Below are positions 1-8,463 of a DNA stretch of 27,078 nt, piece by piece. The translations under genes were made by a program, and so were the position numbers. This stretch comes from Kutzneria sp036403095. Lineage in GTDB: Bacteria; Actinomycetota; Actinomycetes; Mycobacteriales; Pseudonocardiaceae. Location of the stretch: the NCBI GenBank assembly GCA_036403095.1, contig DASWRQ010000253.1:1-27078 (forward strand), given 5' to 3'. The notes beneath the pieces were generated by a model, which saw nothing but the letters and a program-made list of their open reading frames with translations, did not search any database and was not told the origin of the DNA. Every line of letters starts with the position of its first letter. The stretch's first letter is position 1.

Positions 1-3
1 CGT

Positions 4-43
4 CCCGCACGCCGACGAGGGATCGTCCCCGGCGGCGTGCGGG
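4..43 (-). terminator. Hairpin terminator after the encapsulin gene
   Basis: An 11-bp perfect inverted repeat (CCCGCACGCCG at 4-14, CGGCGTGCGGG at 33-43) encloses an inner GGGA/TCCC stem. It lies about 65 nt past the encapsulin stop. There is no T tract, which is common for actinobacterial terminators. It could instead belong to a gene beyond the left edge. Confidence 0.5.
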
Positions 44-106
44 CGGTGTTCGCCGAACCGGCCGCGGACTGGTTGGCCCGCGACCGGCCCGGCACGGTCA
101 GGGGAG

Positions 107-1525
<1,419 letters not shown>

Positions 1526-1550
1526 GACCGACAACTCCTCACCAGATCGA

Positions 1551-1606
1551 CAAAGTAGAGAAAAAGAGAAAAAGAATAGGCGGGACCCCGATTCGCCCCA
1601 CCCGCC
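1551..1606 (-). promoter_or_regulatory. Encapsulin leader: GC hairpin followed by U-rich tract
   Basis: On the minus strand, GGCGGG (1606-1601) pairs with CCCGCC (1584-1579). This is followed at once by TATTCTTTTTCTCTTTTTCTC (1578 down to about 1558), a very unusual T/C tract in this GC-rich window. It sits about 15-30 nt upstream of the GAGGAG ribosome site of the encapsulin gene. It has the layout of an intrinsic terminator or attenuator inside the 5' leader. The loop is long (16 nt) and the stem only 6 bp, so function is uncertain. Confidence 0.4.
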
Positions 1607-2229
1607 GTCGTTAGCGAGACATTGGCGAATTGATCGCAGGACGATATGAGCGCCAACAGATGCGAAACTAGCACCGCCGTTCGGCCGACGTACAGTCGCC
1701 CGAGCGGGTGACTATTGAGCGGCCAGACGTTTGGTCTTTTGTTCACCCAACTCGGCTAGTAACGAGCCACCGTGTGTAGCAGTGCTCACCGATATCGCCC
1801 GGTCACCGGTCGACAATAGGACAGCAGGGTAGCAGTGCACCGCCATTCGGGTTCTCTTCATCGTCGAACCCTTGGCAGGCAAAGCGGGAAGGCGCGGACC
1901 ACGGTCATCGGCGATCGGGTGATGGGATGTCCGCCAGATCACCGGGAAGAGACGCGATATGGCAGAGCGGGGCCGCCTTAGGGCCATCCGGGTGGCAGCC
2001 GGTAACGGTGCGCGAGCGTCGGATAGTTGCCTCAGCACGGAACAAGACGTGACCGATCACTCACCCCACGTCACCACATCGAGGAGAATGGGCGTGCTAT
2101 CCGACCGATCGAAATGAGCGATCAATTGACCGACAATGGGCCCGCGGACCGGTGACATAACGCGACAACGGCCGTCTCCGTGCACTTACCCACCGCGCCC
2201 ATTGCCCGAAAGTTCGTGACACTTCGTCA

Positions 2230-2249
2230 GGTCACAGGGGTGACCCTGT
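2230..2249. promoter_or_regulatory. Overlapping inverted repeats, candidate TetR operator
   Basis: Two interlocked dyads are present: GGTCA-N6-TGACC (2230-2245) and ACAGGG-N4-CCCTGT (2234-2249). They lie 69-88 nt before the TetR-family start at 2318. TetR proteins often bind such dyads in their own promoter, so autoregulation is inferred. Confidence 0.4.
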
Positions 2250-2317
2250 TAGCTCTTCGCGATCACCGGCGCACACCCGGTACCGTCGGTGCCTCCAGGC
2301 CTGACGGGAGCACAGCG

Positions 2318-2953
2318 ATGCGCGATGTCGGCGGCGCCGGCCGACGGTTGATGCCGCGCGAGGAACGGGCCGCCAGCATCGTGGCGGCGGCGGCCCGCGC
2401 GTTCGCCCGCGGCGGCTATGCCGGCACCTCCATGGACGACGTGGCCGCGGAGGCCGGCGTCACCAAGATCATTCTGTATCGCCACTACGCCACCAAGAAG
2501 GACATCTACACCGCGGCGCTGGACGCCACCTGGCAGCGGCTGGTGGACAGCTCCCAGTTCGGCTACGACACCGACGCCGGGCTGCGCGCGCTGCTGGCCG
2601 CCGCCCGGCGCGACCCCGCCGGCTTCACCCTGCTGTTCCGGCACGCGGTGCGGGAGCCGGTGTTCGCCCCGTACGCGCAGCAGTTGGTGGCGCAGACGGT
2701 GCAGATGGCCGAGCAGACGCTGGGCGATTCCGTGCCCGACCCGCAGCTGCGCTCGTGGCTGGCTCGAGGCGTGACCGATCTCGTGCTCAACTCGGTGCTC
2801 GAGTGGATCACGACCGGGGATCCGGCGCGGGACGACGAAGCGGCCGGCCTGCTGTTCCAGACGGCCGCGGCGGTCATTGTCCACCACCGGTCAAGGGCGG
2901 CCCCCGGGTCGGTCGCACGACGATCGGACGGACTTCGCGAAACTGTATACTGA
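2318..2953 (+). CDS. TetR/AcrR family transcriptional regulator
   Basis: This is a DNA-binding regulator of 211 aa, normal for TetR proteins. The N-terminal helix-turn-helix is clear: RAASIVAAAARAFARGGYAG leads into a core with TSMDDVAAEAGVTKIILYRHY and the usual YxHFxxK-like KKDIYTAAL. The remainder is an all-helical ligand/dimerisation domain with no class-specific motif. The ATG at 2318 is preferred because ACGGGAG lies 7 nt upstream; the frame stays open to 2180, but that part lacks family similarity. Codons near the 3' end overlap the candidate promoter of the next gene. The target could be itself (dyad at 2230-2249), the divergent encapsulin gene or the XRE gene; the sequence does not decide. 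Confidence 0.9.
   Translation: MRDVGGAGRRLMPREERAASIVAAAARAFARGGYAGTSMDDVAAEAGVTKIILYRHYATKKDIYTAALDATWQRLVDSSQFGYDTDAGLRALLAAARRDPAGFTLLFRHAVREPVFAPYAQQLVAQTVQMAEQTLGDSVPDPQLRSWLARGVTDLVLNSVLEWITTGDPARDDEAAGLLFQTAAAVIVHHRSRAAPGSVARRSDGLRETVY
2946..2951 (+). promoter_or_regulatory. Candidate -10 (TATACT) for the XRE regulator
   Basis: TATACT overlaps the last codons of the TetR gene and lies 57 nt before the XRE start. No convincing -35 is seen at 16-18 nt, so this is only a moderate promoter call. The XRE gene could also be read through from the TetR gene. Confidence 0.35.
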
Positions 2954-3008
2954 CGAGTTGCGCAGGGAGTACTGTCGGGCCTCCACGGTCAAATCTGGGG
3001 AGGTGACA

Positions 3009-3368
3009 ATGGCGACTGGCCAATTCCCGGCTGATGATGCCGAGACCGCCGCGAACGTCTTCGCTGGAGAACTCAAGCGTTGGCGGACGCTGCGCGGGCT
3101 GTCGAGGACCACACTCGCGCGACGGATGGGCTACGACCGCTCATACGTGTCCAAAGTGGAGAGTGGGGCCAAACCGCCGTCCCGGGACTTCGCCTTTCAT
3201 GCAGAGAAGGCGTTGCACTCGGGTGGCGCGCTGTACAACGCGTATCGGGAGCACAGCAGCTCGGTCGAGCGGTCCAAGGCCGACGGCCAGCTGGTGCGCA
3301 CCGCGTCGAGGCCGACGCAGCCGTACGCGGACCTGATCGCCGGTGGCGTGCCACCGGCCGGGAGGTAG
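3009..3368 (+). CDS. Small XRE-family helix-turn-helix protein
   Basis: A 119-aa protein. Residues about 15-75 form a lambda-repressor-like HTH: AGELKRWRTLRGLSRTTLARRMGYDRSYVSKVESGAKPPS, with the second helix at TTLARRM and the recognition helix at DRSYVSKVE. This resembles the N-terminal domain of actinobacterial Scr1/DUF5753 regulators, but the roughly 190-aa DUF5753 sensor part is absent and no DUF397 partner gene follows. The tail is basic and polar. The ATG has GGGGAGG 5 nt upstream; a GTG two codons earlier is possible. The gene ends 75 nt before a strong intrinsic terminator, so it is a short monocistronic unit or the end of a TetR-XRE operon. The target is unknown. Confidence 0.8.
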   Translation: MATGQFPADDAETAANVFAGELKRWRTLRGLSRTTLARRMGYDRSYVSKVESGAKPPSRDFAFHAEKALHSGGALYNAYREHSSSVERSKADGQLVRTASRPTQPYADLIAGGVPPAGR

Positions 3369-3443
3369 ATCAGGTCGAACCTCGCCGACCGGGAAGAAGA
3401 GGCGCGAACCCCCGCCGTGCCGACTGACGTTCCCGAGAGGCGA

Positions 3444-3474
3444 CCAGGAGGGCCACAGCCAGTGGCCCTCCTGG
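3444..3474 (+). terminator. Strong intrinsic terminator
   Basis: A perfect 13-bp stem (CCAGGAGGGCCAC, 3444-3456; GTGGCCCTCCTGG, 3462-3474) with a 5-nt loop is followed by TTTCATTTTC. It ends the XRE transcript. The stem may also stop transcription of the converging thioesterase gene. Confidence 0.9.
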
Positions 3475-3539
3475 TTTCATTTTCAAGCAGTTGCAGCTTT
3501 AGGAACCGGTAACCCGCGACGCCTCGGGGACCGTTATGT

Positions 3540-4298
3540 TCATTTCGTGAACGAACCGATCGAAGCGATTCGACTCGGGAAGCCGGCCCAGATCTCCGGC
3601 GTGTAGAAGTGGCCGCCGGGCAGCTCGTCCACCCGCACCCGGCCGCCGGCCAGCTGGCTCCACCGCTGCGCGTGCCCGGCCGGGGCCCGCCCGTCCTCCG
3701 CGCCGTAGATGACCTGCATCGGCGCCTGCACCGTTGTGCCCGGCCGGTACCGGTAGCTGCGGCTCACCGTCAGGTCGGCCCGCAGCAGCGAGACCGCCAT
3801 GTCCACCAGCTCCGGCTCGTCCAGCAGCGCCTGTGGCAGCTGGCCGACCGTGCTCATCCAGTGCACCAGCTCCTCATTGGTCTGCTCCAGGTACGGCGGC
3901 GTGCCGTCGCGCACCGGCCAGTCCGTCGGCGCCTCGCTGGCCGACACCGTCAGCGCCGTCGGCCCGCGCCCGCGCCGTTCGGCCCTGGCCGCCACCTCGA
4001 ACGCCATCACCGCGCCCATGCTGTGCCCGAACAGCACATACGGCCGGTTCGCGACATCGGTGACGACGGCGTCGACCACCTCGTCGCACAGCGGGTCCCA
4101 CTCGGTGGCGTAGGGCTCGGTGAACCGGCTCTCCCGCCCCGGGTAGCAGACCAGCACCAGCTCGGTGTCGTCCGGCAGCTGCGTCGCCCACGGCCGGAAC
4201 GGGGCGGTGCCGCCGCCGCTGTAGCCGATGCACACCAGCACCCGGCTCGCCTGGGGCCGCGGCCGCGGCCTGACCAAGATCTTGGCTCCCGTGCTCAC
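3540..4298 (-). CDS. Type II thioesterase (alpha/beta hydrolase)
   Basis: This is a stand-alone editing thioesterase of the type that removes aberrant acyl groups from polyketide/nonribosomal-peptide carrier domains. At 252 aa it has the normal length. The nucleophile elbow GHSMGAVMAFE carries Ser93, the acid is Asp202 in YGAEDG, and the base is His230 in LPGGHFY, a hallmark of the family together with the N-terminal GYSGGGTAPFRPWA and YPGRESR. The start is GTG, with TAGGTT 6 nt upstream and no Shine-Dalgarno sequence, suggesting a leaderless transcript. No PKS or NRPS gene lies in the window, so its synthase must be elsewhere, or the gene is an orphan. Confidence 0.92.
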   Translation of the reverse strand: MSTGAKILVRPRPRPQASRVLVCIGYSGGGTAPFRPWATQLPDDTELVLVCYPGRESRFTEPYATEWDPLCDEVVDAVVTDVANRPYVLFGHSMGAVMAFEVAARAERRGRGPTALTVSASEAPTDWPVRDGTPPYLEQTNEELVHWMSTVGQLPQALLDEPELVDMAVSLLRADLTVSRSYRYRPGTTVQAPMQVIYGAEDGRAPAGHAQRWSQLAGGRVRVDELPGGHFYTPEIWAGFPSRIASIGSFTK

Positions 4299-4304
4299 CG
4301 GATC

Positions 4305-4327
4305 AACCTAACCCGTGCCCGTAGCCT
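4305..4327. promoter_or_regulatory. Overlapping divergent leaderless promoters
   Basis: The minus-strand -10 TAGGTT (4310-4305) is followed after 6 nt by the thioesterase GTG. The plus-strand -10 TAGCCT (4322-4327) is followed after 6 nt by the PAP2 GTG. Each -10 occupies the other promoter's spacer/-35 zone, so the two promoters should compete for polymerase. Confidence 0.5.
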
Positions 4328-4333
4328 GGTGCG

Positions 4334-4978
4334 GTGAGCCTGCTGCCGTCTCAGGCCCGCCGACCCGCCGTCGGCCTCGTCGTGCTGTGCGCCGCCGTGG
4401 TCGCCGTGGGGGCGGCGCTCTACCACGGGCAACGCCGCGCGGGTCCGCTCGACAACGCCGTGGACGACTGGTTGTTCACGATCTTCGGACGCTTTCGGGT
4501 GATCCTCTACCAGTTGCTGCACGTCGCCGACCTCCCGGTGGTGGGCACGGTGCTCGCCGTCGTGGCCGTGACGGCGCTGCTGCGGGCCCACCCGGACATC
4601 GCCGCGCTGGCGGTGATCGGGCCACTGGCCGCCATCGGTCTGACCGAGGTGGTGCTGAAGCCGTTGGTGCAGCGCCGGTACAACAACTGGCTGTCGTATC
4701 CCAGCGGGCACACCGTCGGCATGCTCTCGATGTGCACGGCGCTGGGCGTGATCGTGCTCGGCGCCGGACTGACCCTTGCGCTGCGCGTGGCAATCGGGGT
4801 GCTGCTGTTGGCGGTGTCCGCCGTCGTGGTGCTGGCGCTGGTCGTCGACGGGTTCCACTACTTCACCGACACCGTGGCCGGTGTCGCGCTGTCCGTCGGG
4901 GTCGTGCTGCTGGTGGCCCTGGCGGTGGACGCGGTCACGGTCACGCGGCCGGCCGTGTCGGAGCCGACGTCGGTCTGA
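4334..4978 (+). CDS. PAP2-family membrane phosphatase
   Basis: A 214-aa membrane protein, about five to six hydrophobic helices (10-30, 66-84, 88-110, 128-150, 152-172, 180-200). PAP2 motifs are present: K109-x-x-x-x-R114/R115, PSGH at 123-126, and HYFTD with His175 and Asp179. Motif 3 normally begins with Ser-Arg six to seven residues before the His; here Ala-Leu occupies that place, so the phosphate-binding Arg may be missing. Members dephosphorylate lipid phosphates (phosphatidate, undecaprenyl pyrophosphate) at the outer membrane face; the substrate is unknown here. GTG start, apparently leaderless. Confidence 0.87.
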   Translation: MSLLPSQARRPAVGLVVLCAAVVAVGAALYHGQRRAGPLDNAVDDWLFTIFGRFRVILYQLLHVADLPVVGTVLAVVAVTALLRAHPDIAALAVIGPLAAIGLTEVVLKPLVQRRYNNWLSYPSGHTVGMLSMCTALGVIVLGAGLTLALRVAIGVLLLAVSAVVVLALVVDGFHYFTDTVAGVALSVGVVLLVALAVDAVTVTRPAVSEPTSV

Positions 4979-5022
4979 CCGCCCGAACGGCGGAATTGCC
5001 GGAAGTTGCACTTAGGCGGTTC

Positions 5023-5051
5023 TTTACATCCTCGCCCGACATCGCGAAAAT
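5023..5051 (+). promoter_or_regulatory. Candidate promoter for the glycosyl hydrolase operon
   Basis: TTTACA (5023-5028), a 17-nt spacer and GAAAAT (5046-5051) give a reasonable -35/-10 pair about 30 nt before the GTG start. A TTGACA at 5054-5059 has no matching -10 and is less likely. Confidence 0.4.
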
Positions 5052-5082
5052 CCTTGACAGAGGCGACGAGCGAGGTGAGGGC

Positions 5083-6549
5083 GTGCGAAGGCTCGCGATT
5101 GCGTTGGCGGCACTACTGAGCGTGTTCACCGCACTACCCGTGGCGGCGGGCGCGGATATCACTGCGCCGCACGCCAGTGTCGTTGCCGCGCCGCGGGAAC
5201 TGCGTGGCATGTGGATCGCCAGCGTGGCCAACATCGACTGGCCGTCCCGGGCCGGGCTGCCGGCGGTCCAGCAGGAGCAGGAGTACGTGAGCCTGCTCGA
5301 CCGGGCCAAGGCCATCGGCGTGAACGCCGTTTTTGTGCAGATCCGGCCCACGGCCGACGCCTTCTACCCGTCTTCGCTCGAGCCGTGGTCGCAGTACCTG
5401 ACCGGGACGCAGGGCCAGGATCCCGGCTACGACCCGCTTCGGTTCCTGGTCGACCAGGCCCACCGGCGTGACCTCGAATTCCACGCGTGGTTCAACCCGT
5501 ACCGGATCAGCCTCCAGGGCGACGTCACCAAGCTCGCGCCGACCCATCCGGCGCGGCTGCATCCCGACTGGGTCGTGGGCTACGGCAACCAGCTCTACTA
5601 CAACCCGGGCATTCCGGCCGTGCGGCAGTTCGTGGAGCGGGTCATTCTCGACACCACCCGCCGCTACGACCTCGACGGCGTGCATTTCGACGACTACTTC
5701 TACCCCTATCCCGTTGCCGGCCAACAGTTTCCGGACCAGGCGACGTTCGCCGAGCACGGCAGTGGCTTCTCGAACATCGCCGACTGGCGGCGGGACAACG
5801 TGAACAAGCTGATCAGCGAGCTCTCGGCGCGGATCCACGGGATGAAGCCGTGGATCGCGTTCGGCGTCAGCCCCTTCGGCATCTGGCGGGACGCACGGAC
5901 CGATCCGACCGGCTCCGACACGCAGGGCGGCGTGCACGACTACGACGACCTGTACGCCGACACCCGGACCTGGATCCGCAACCGCTGGGTCGACTACATC
6001 GCGCCGCAGCTCTACTGGCCCGTCGGCTACACCATCGCCGACTACGGCAAGCTGCTGCCGTGGTGGGCCCATGAGGTCGCCGGCACCGGGGTTTCGCTGT
6101 ACATCGGCCAGGCGGTGTACAAGATCGGGACGCCCAGCCCGGCCGCGTGGCTGGATCCGTCGGAGATGCCGCGACACATCGCCCTCAACCGCGCCACTCC
6201 CGGCGTGAACGGCGACATCCTGTACAACACCAACACCTTGCTGGCCAATCCGCTGGGCTTCGCCGACCGCCTCCGCACCGATCTGTACGCCCAGCCGGCC
6301 ATCGTCCCCGTCCGGCCCACCGTCGCCGGGCACGCCCCGCTGCCGCCGCTCCTGCTGCCGCTGCATGGGAACACCTTGCGCTGGCTCGGTTTCGCCACGT
6401 CATACGCCGTCCACCAGGACGGCCGCCTGCTCACCACCTTGCGCGGCAACACTTTCACCCTGCCCACTGGCCGACACAGCTACGCGGTCACCGCGCTGGA
6501 CCGCACGCACCACGAGAGCCGTCCGAGCATCACCGAGGAGTACCGATGA
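5083..6549 (+). CDS. Secreted GHL10-type glycosyl hydrolase (DUF187/YngK family)
   Basis: A 488-aa exported protein. A Sec signal peptide (MRRLAIALAALLSVFTALPVAAGA) spans residues 1-24, followed by a TIM-barrel typical of GHL10/YngK: LRGMWIASVANIDWPS (40-55), VNAVFVQIRPTADAFYPS (80-97), FHAWFNPYRI (133-142), DGVHFDDYFYPYP (198-210), WIAFGVSPFGIWR (257-269) and DYIAPQLYWP (304-313). The DD pair at 203-204 probably includes catalytic or substrate-binding acids. The last 60 residues look like a fibronectin-III-like beta domain. The family is linked to cell-wall or extracellular glycan cleavage; the substrate is unproven. Start: GTG with GAGGTGAGG upstream; the frame is open much further upstream, but the signal peptide fixes the start. 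The stop overlaps the next start (ATGA). Confidence 0.9.
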   Translation: MRRLAIALAALLSVFTALPVAAGADITAPHASVVAAPRELRGMWIASVANIDWPSRAGLPAVQQEQEYVSLLDRAKAIGVNAVFVQIRPTADAFYPSSLEPWSQYLTGTQGQDPGYDPLRFLVDQAHRRDLEFHAWFNPYRISLQGDVTKLAPTHPARLHPDWVVGYGNQLYYNPGIPAVRQFVERVILDTTRRYDLDGVHFDDYFYPYPVAGQQFPDQATFAEHGSGFSNIADWRRDNVNKLISELSARIHGMKPWIAFGVSPFGIWRDARTDPTGSDTQGGVHDYDDLYADTRTWIRNRWVDYIAPQLYWPVGYTIADYGKLLPWWAHEVAGTGVSLYIGQAVYKIGTPSPAAWLDPSEMPRHIALNRATPGVNGDILYNTNTLLANPLGFADRLRTDLYAQPAIVPVRPTVAGHAPLPPLLLPLHGNTLRWLGFATSYAVHQDGRLLTTLRGNTFTLPTGRHSYAVTALDRTHHESRPSITEEYR

Positions 6550-7826
6550 GCCCTGTGCACAACAGGTTGACCAGGCTCGCCGTGGTGGGCACCGTCGCCG
6601 GCGCCCTCATCGCGCAGCTGACCGCCGCCCCCGCCGTCGCCGCCACCACCGCCGCGCCCGTCGACTTCCACCAGTGGAGCAGTTCCGACTTCCACAGTGG
6701 ACACTCCGACGGGCTGCTCGTCCGCAACGGGCTGGCCATCGGCCGGCCGGCCGGCAGCATCCAGCACACCGAGCCCGCCGTGGGCACCCGGACCTACGAC
6801 TACGGCACCTGGACCTCTCCCCGCTACAGCCAGCGTTTCGGCGCCACACAGCTGATCGCGTCGTGGAACGCCAGCACGCCCGCCGGCACCTGGCTCCAGG
6901 TCGAGATGCGCGGCACGTCGTCGACCGGCGCCCAGACCGGTTGGTACGTCATGGGCCGCTGGGCCTCCGGCGACCAGGACATCCACCGCACCAGCGTGCC
7001 CGACCAGACCGACGCCACCGGCACCATCGACGTCGACACCTTCGAGGCCGCCGACGGCGTGCAGCTGATGTCGTACCAGCTTCGGGTCACCCTCTACCGC
7101 CTCCAGGGCACCCACGTCTCCCCCACCCTGCGCATGGTCGGCGCCATGACCTCCGCCATTCCCGACCGCTTCTCCGTGCCCACCAGTCCCTCCGGCGGGG
7201 CGTGGGGCGTCGAGCTGCCCGTTCCCCGCTATTCCCAGGACATCCACAAGGGCCAGTACCCCGAGTACGACGGCGGCGGCGAGGCCTGGTGCAGCCCCAC
7301 CTCGACCCAGATGGTCGTCGAATACTGGGGCAAACACCCCACCGCGCAACAACTTTCCTGGGTTGACCCCTCCTACGCCGACCCCCAGGTCGACTACGCC
7401 GCGCGCAACACCTACGACTACGACTACGCCGGGGCCGGCAACTGGCCGTTCAACGCCGCCTACGCCGCCAGCTACGGGCTCGACGCCCACATCACCCGGC
7501 TGCATTCCTTGCAGGACATGGAGCGCTACATCCGGCGCGGCATCCCCGTGATCACTTCCCAGTCCTTCCAGGCCAGCGAGCTCGACGGCGCCGGCTACTC
7601 CACGTCCGGGCACATCATGGTCGTCGTCGGCTTCACCCGGACCGGCGACGTCATCGTCAACGACCCCGCCTCCAGCGACGACCCGGCCGTGCGCAACGTC
7701 TACAAGCGCAGCCAGTTCGAGAACGTCTGGCTCCGCACCGAGCGCCCCTTGCCGTCCGGCGGCACCGGCAGCGGCTCCGGCGGCGTCGTCTACATAATCA
7801 CGCCCAACGGCATGCCCCTGCCCTGA
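6546..7826 (+). CDS. Secreted C39-like cysteine peptidase
   Basis: 426 aa with a signal peptide (residues 1 to about 33, ending in APAVAA). Residues 40-205 form a beta-rich domain (YDYGTWTSPRY... LIASWNAS...) of the kind found N-terminal in actinobacterial C39-family proteins, followed by a papain-like peptidase_C39_2 domain. The catalytic set is visible: Cys249 in GGEAWCSPTS, His356 in SGHIMVVVGF, and Asp373 in VNDPAS. The tail is a Gly/Ser-rich linker and a hydrophobic segment. Its start overlaps the hydrolase stop by 4 nt, so the two exported proteins are made together. Cleavage of peptide crosslinks or secreted proteins is possible; the true substrate is unknown. Confidence 0.9.
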   Translation: MSPVHNRLTRLAVVGTVAGALIAQLTAAPAVAATTAAPVDFHQWSSSDFHSGHSDGLLVRNGLAIGRPAGSIQHTEPAVGTRTYDYGTWTSPRYSQRFGATQLIASWNASTPAGTWLQVEMRGTSSTGAQTGWYVMGRWASGDQDIHRTSVPDQTDATGTIDVDTFEAADGVQLMSYQLRVTLYRLQGTHVSPTLRMVGAMTSAIPDRFSVPTSPSGGAWGVELPVPRYSQDIHKGQYPEYDGGGEAWCSPTSTQMVVEYWGKHPTAQQLSWVDPSYADPQVDYAARNTYDYDYAGAGNWPFNAAYAASYGLDAHITRLHSLQDMERYIRRGIPVITSQSFQASELDGAGYSTSGHIMVVVGFTRTGDVIVNDPASSDDPAVRNVYKRSQFENVWLRTERPLPSGGTGSGSGGVVYIITPNGMPLP

Positions 7827-7834
7827 CCGGATCC

Positions 7835-7863
7835 GATGCCGCCCACCTTCGGTGGGCGGCATC
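7835..7863. terminator. Bidirectional hairpin terminator
   Basis: A perfect 13-bp stem (GATGCCGCCCACC, 7835-7847; GGTGGGCGGCATC, 7851-7863) with a TTC loop begins 8 nt after the peptidase stop and touches the stop codon of the convergent gene. It can serve both. Confidence 0.8.
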
Positions 7864-8227
7864 ACGCCCGGGCGATCAGCCTGGTGTTGTGCGGGTTGAG
7901 CTGGTTGGCGGCGATCATCTCGGTGGCCACCTCGGTGACGAAGTCGTCGGCCTCGGCGCCGAGCTTCTTGGCCTGCGCGGCCAGCCCCGCCGCCTTCATG
8001 ATCTGCCCCAGGGCGACCGGGTCGGCGACGAACTGGGCGTCGAGCTCGGTCGGCGGCAGCTCGATGGCCAGCCCCGCCGACACCAGCCGCGCCACGATCT
8101 CGTCGGCCGGATGCTGGTGCATGGCGAACGGCGTGTCGGCCAACCGATCCCGCCAGCGGGGCCGGTTCATCACCTCGTCCAGGATGGTCACCGCGTCGGG
8201 CTCAGCCCGGGGGAGTCGCGCTGGCAT
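7862..8227 (-). CDS. Hypothetical protein, probably a 5'-truncated C-terminal fragment
   Basis: 121 codons that I do not recognise. Codon use is normal for a real frame and the sequence looks alpha-helical from residue 15 on (VTILDEVMNRPRW; HPADEIVARLVSAGL; AAGLAAQAKKLGAEADDFVTEVATEMI), ending in a beta-like RLIARA. The first 6-8 codons lie inside DNA whose plus strand encodes a conserved piece of another protein, and no good ribosome site precedes the ATG at 8227. The natural N-terminus therefore seems lost at about 8200. A methyltransferase C-terminus is one weak possibility. It may be expressed as a short protein from an internal GTG near 8189. Confidence 0.45.
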   Translation of the reverse strand: MPARLPRAEPDAVTILDEVMNRPRWRDRLADTPFAMHQHPADEIVARLVSAGLAIELPPTELDAQFVADPVALGQIMKAAGLAAQAKKLGAEADDFVTEVATEMIAANQLNPHNTRLIARA

Positions 8228-8463
8228 TCCACTTCATCGACTACCTGGTGCACGGCTGGGACCTGAAGGCCACGCTCGGTCTGCCGCGCGACCTCGACCC
8301 GGAGCTGGTGGACGCGGCCCTGCGCCTGTTCGCCGACGCCAGCACGCCGCCGACCACCAACCCGCTCCGGATCCCCTTCGCCCCGCGCCGGCCCGTCGCC
8401 GATGACGCCCCGGCAGTGGACCGCCTGCTGGCCCGGGTCGGCCGCCGCGCCGACTGGAGCTGA
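8203..8463 (+). pseudogene. C-terminal remnant of a TIGR03086/maleylpyruvate-isomerase-like protein
   Basis: The plus frame ending at 8463 reads PGGVALAFHFIDYLVHGWDL followed by ATLGLPRDLDPELVDAALRLFADA, then a short Pro-rich tail ending in ARVGRRADWS. The VHGWDL(A/K)..G segment with the following helix is the signature of the C-terminal part of TIGR03086 / mycothiol-dependent maleylpyruvate-isomerase-like (DinB-fold) proteins. These are about 190-260 aa, so roughly the first two thirds are missing. No start or ribosome site is evident; 5' of about 8203 the frame runs antisense through the neighbouring gene. I call it a pseudogene. Confidence 0.65.

Larger units (their letters stand above)
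1541..2317. other. Long non-coding region between encapsulin and TetR genes
   Basis: About 780 bp lie between two divergent genes, with lower GC than the flanks and no frame showing normal codon bias or a ribosome site at good spacing. It holds the encapsulin leader tract on the left and the TetR-proximal inverted repeats near 2230-2249 on the right. The middle (about 1700-2200) shows no recognisable gene, RNA or repeat. Confidence 0.6.

Noticed and set aside
1712..2038. Minus-strand frame of 108 codons in the long intergenic region
   Set aside because: No ribosome site, no third-position bias and no recognisable fold; likely chance.
2088..2117. Nine-codon leader-like open frame after GAGGAGA
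   Set aside because: The Shine-Dalgarno-like sequence abuts the ATG with no spacing, and nothing ties it to the TetR gene 200 nt away.
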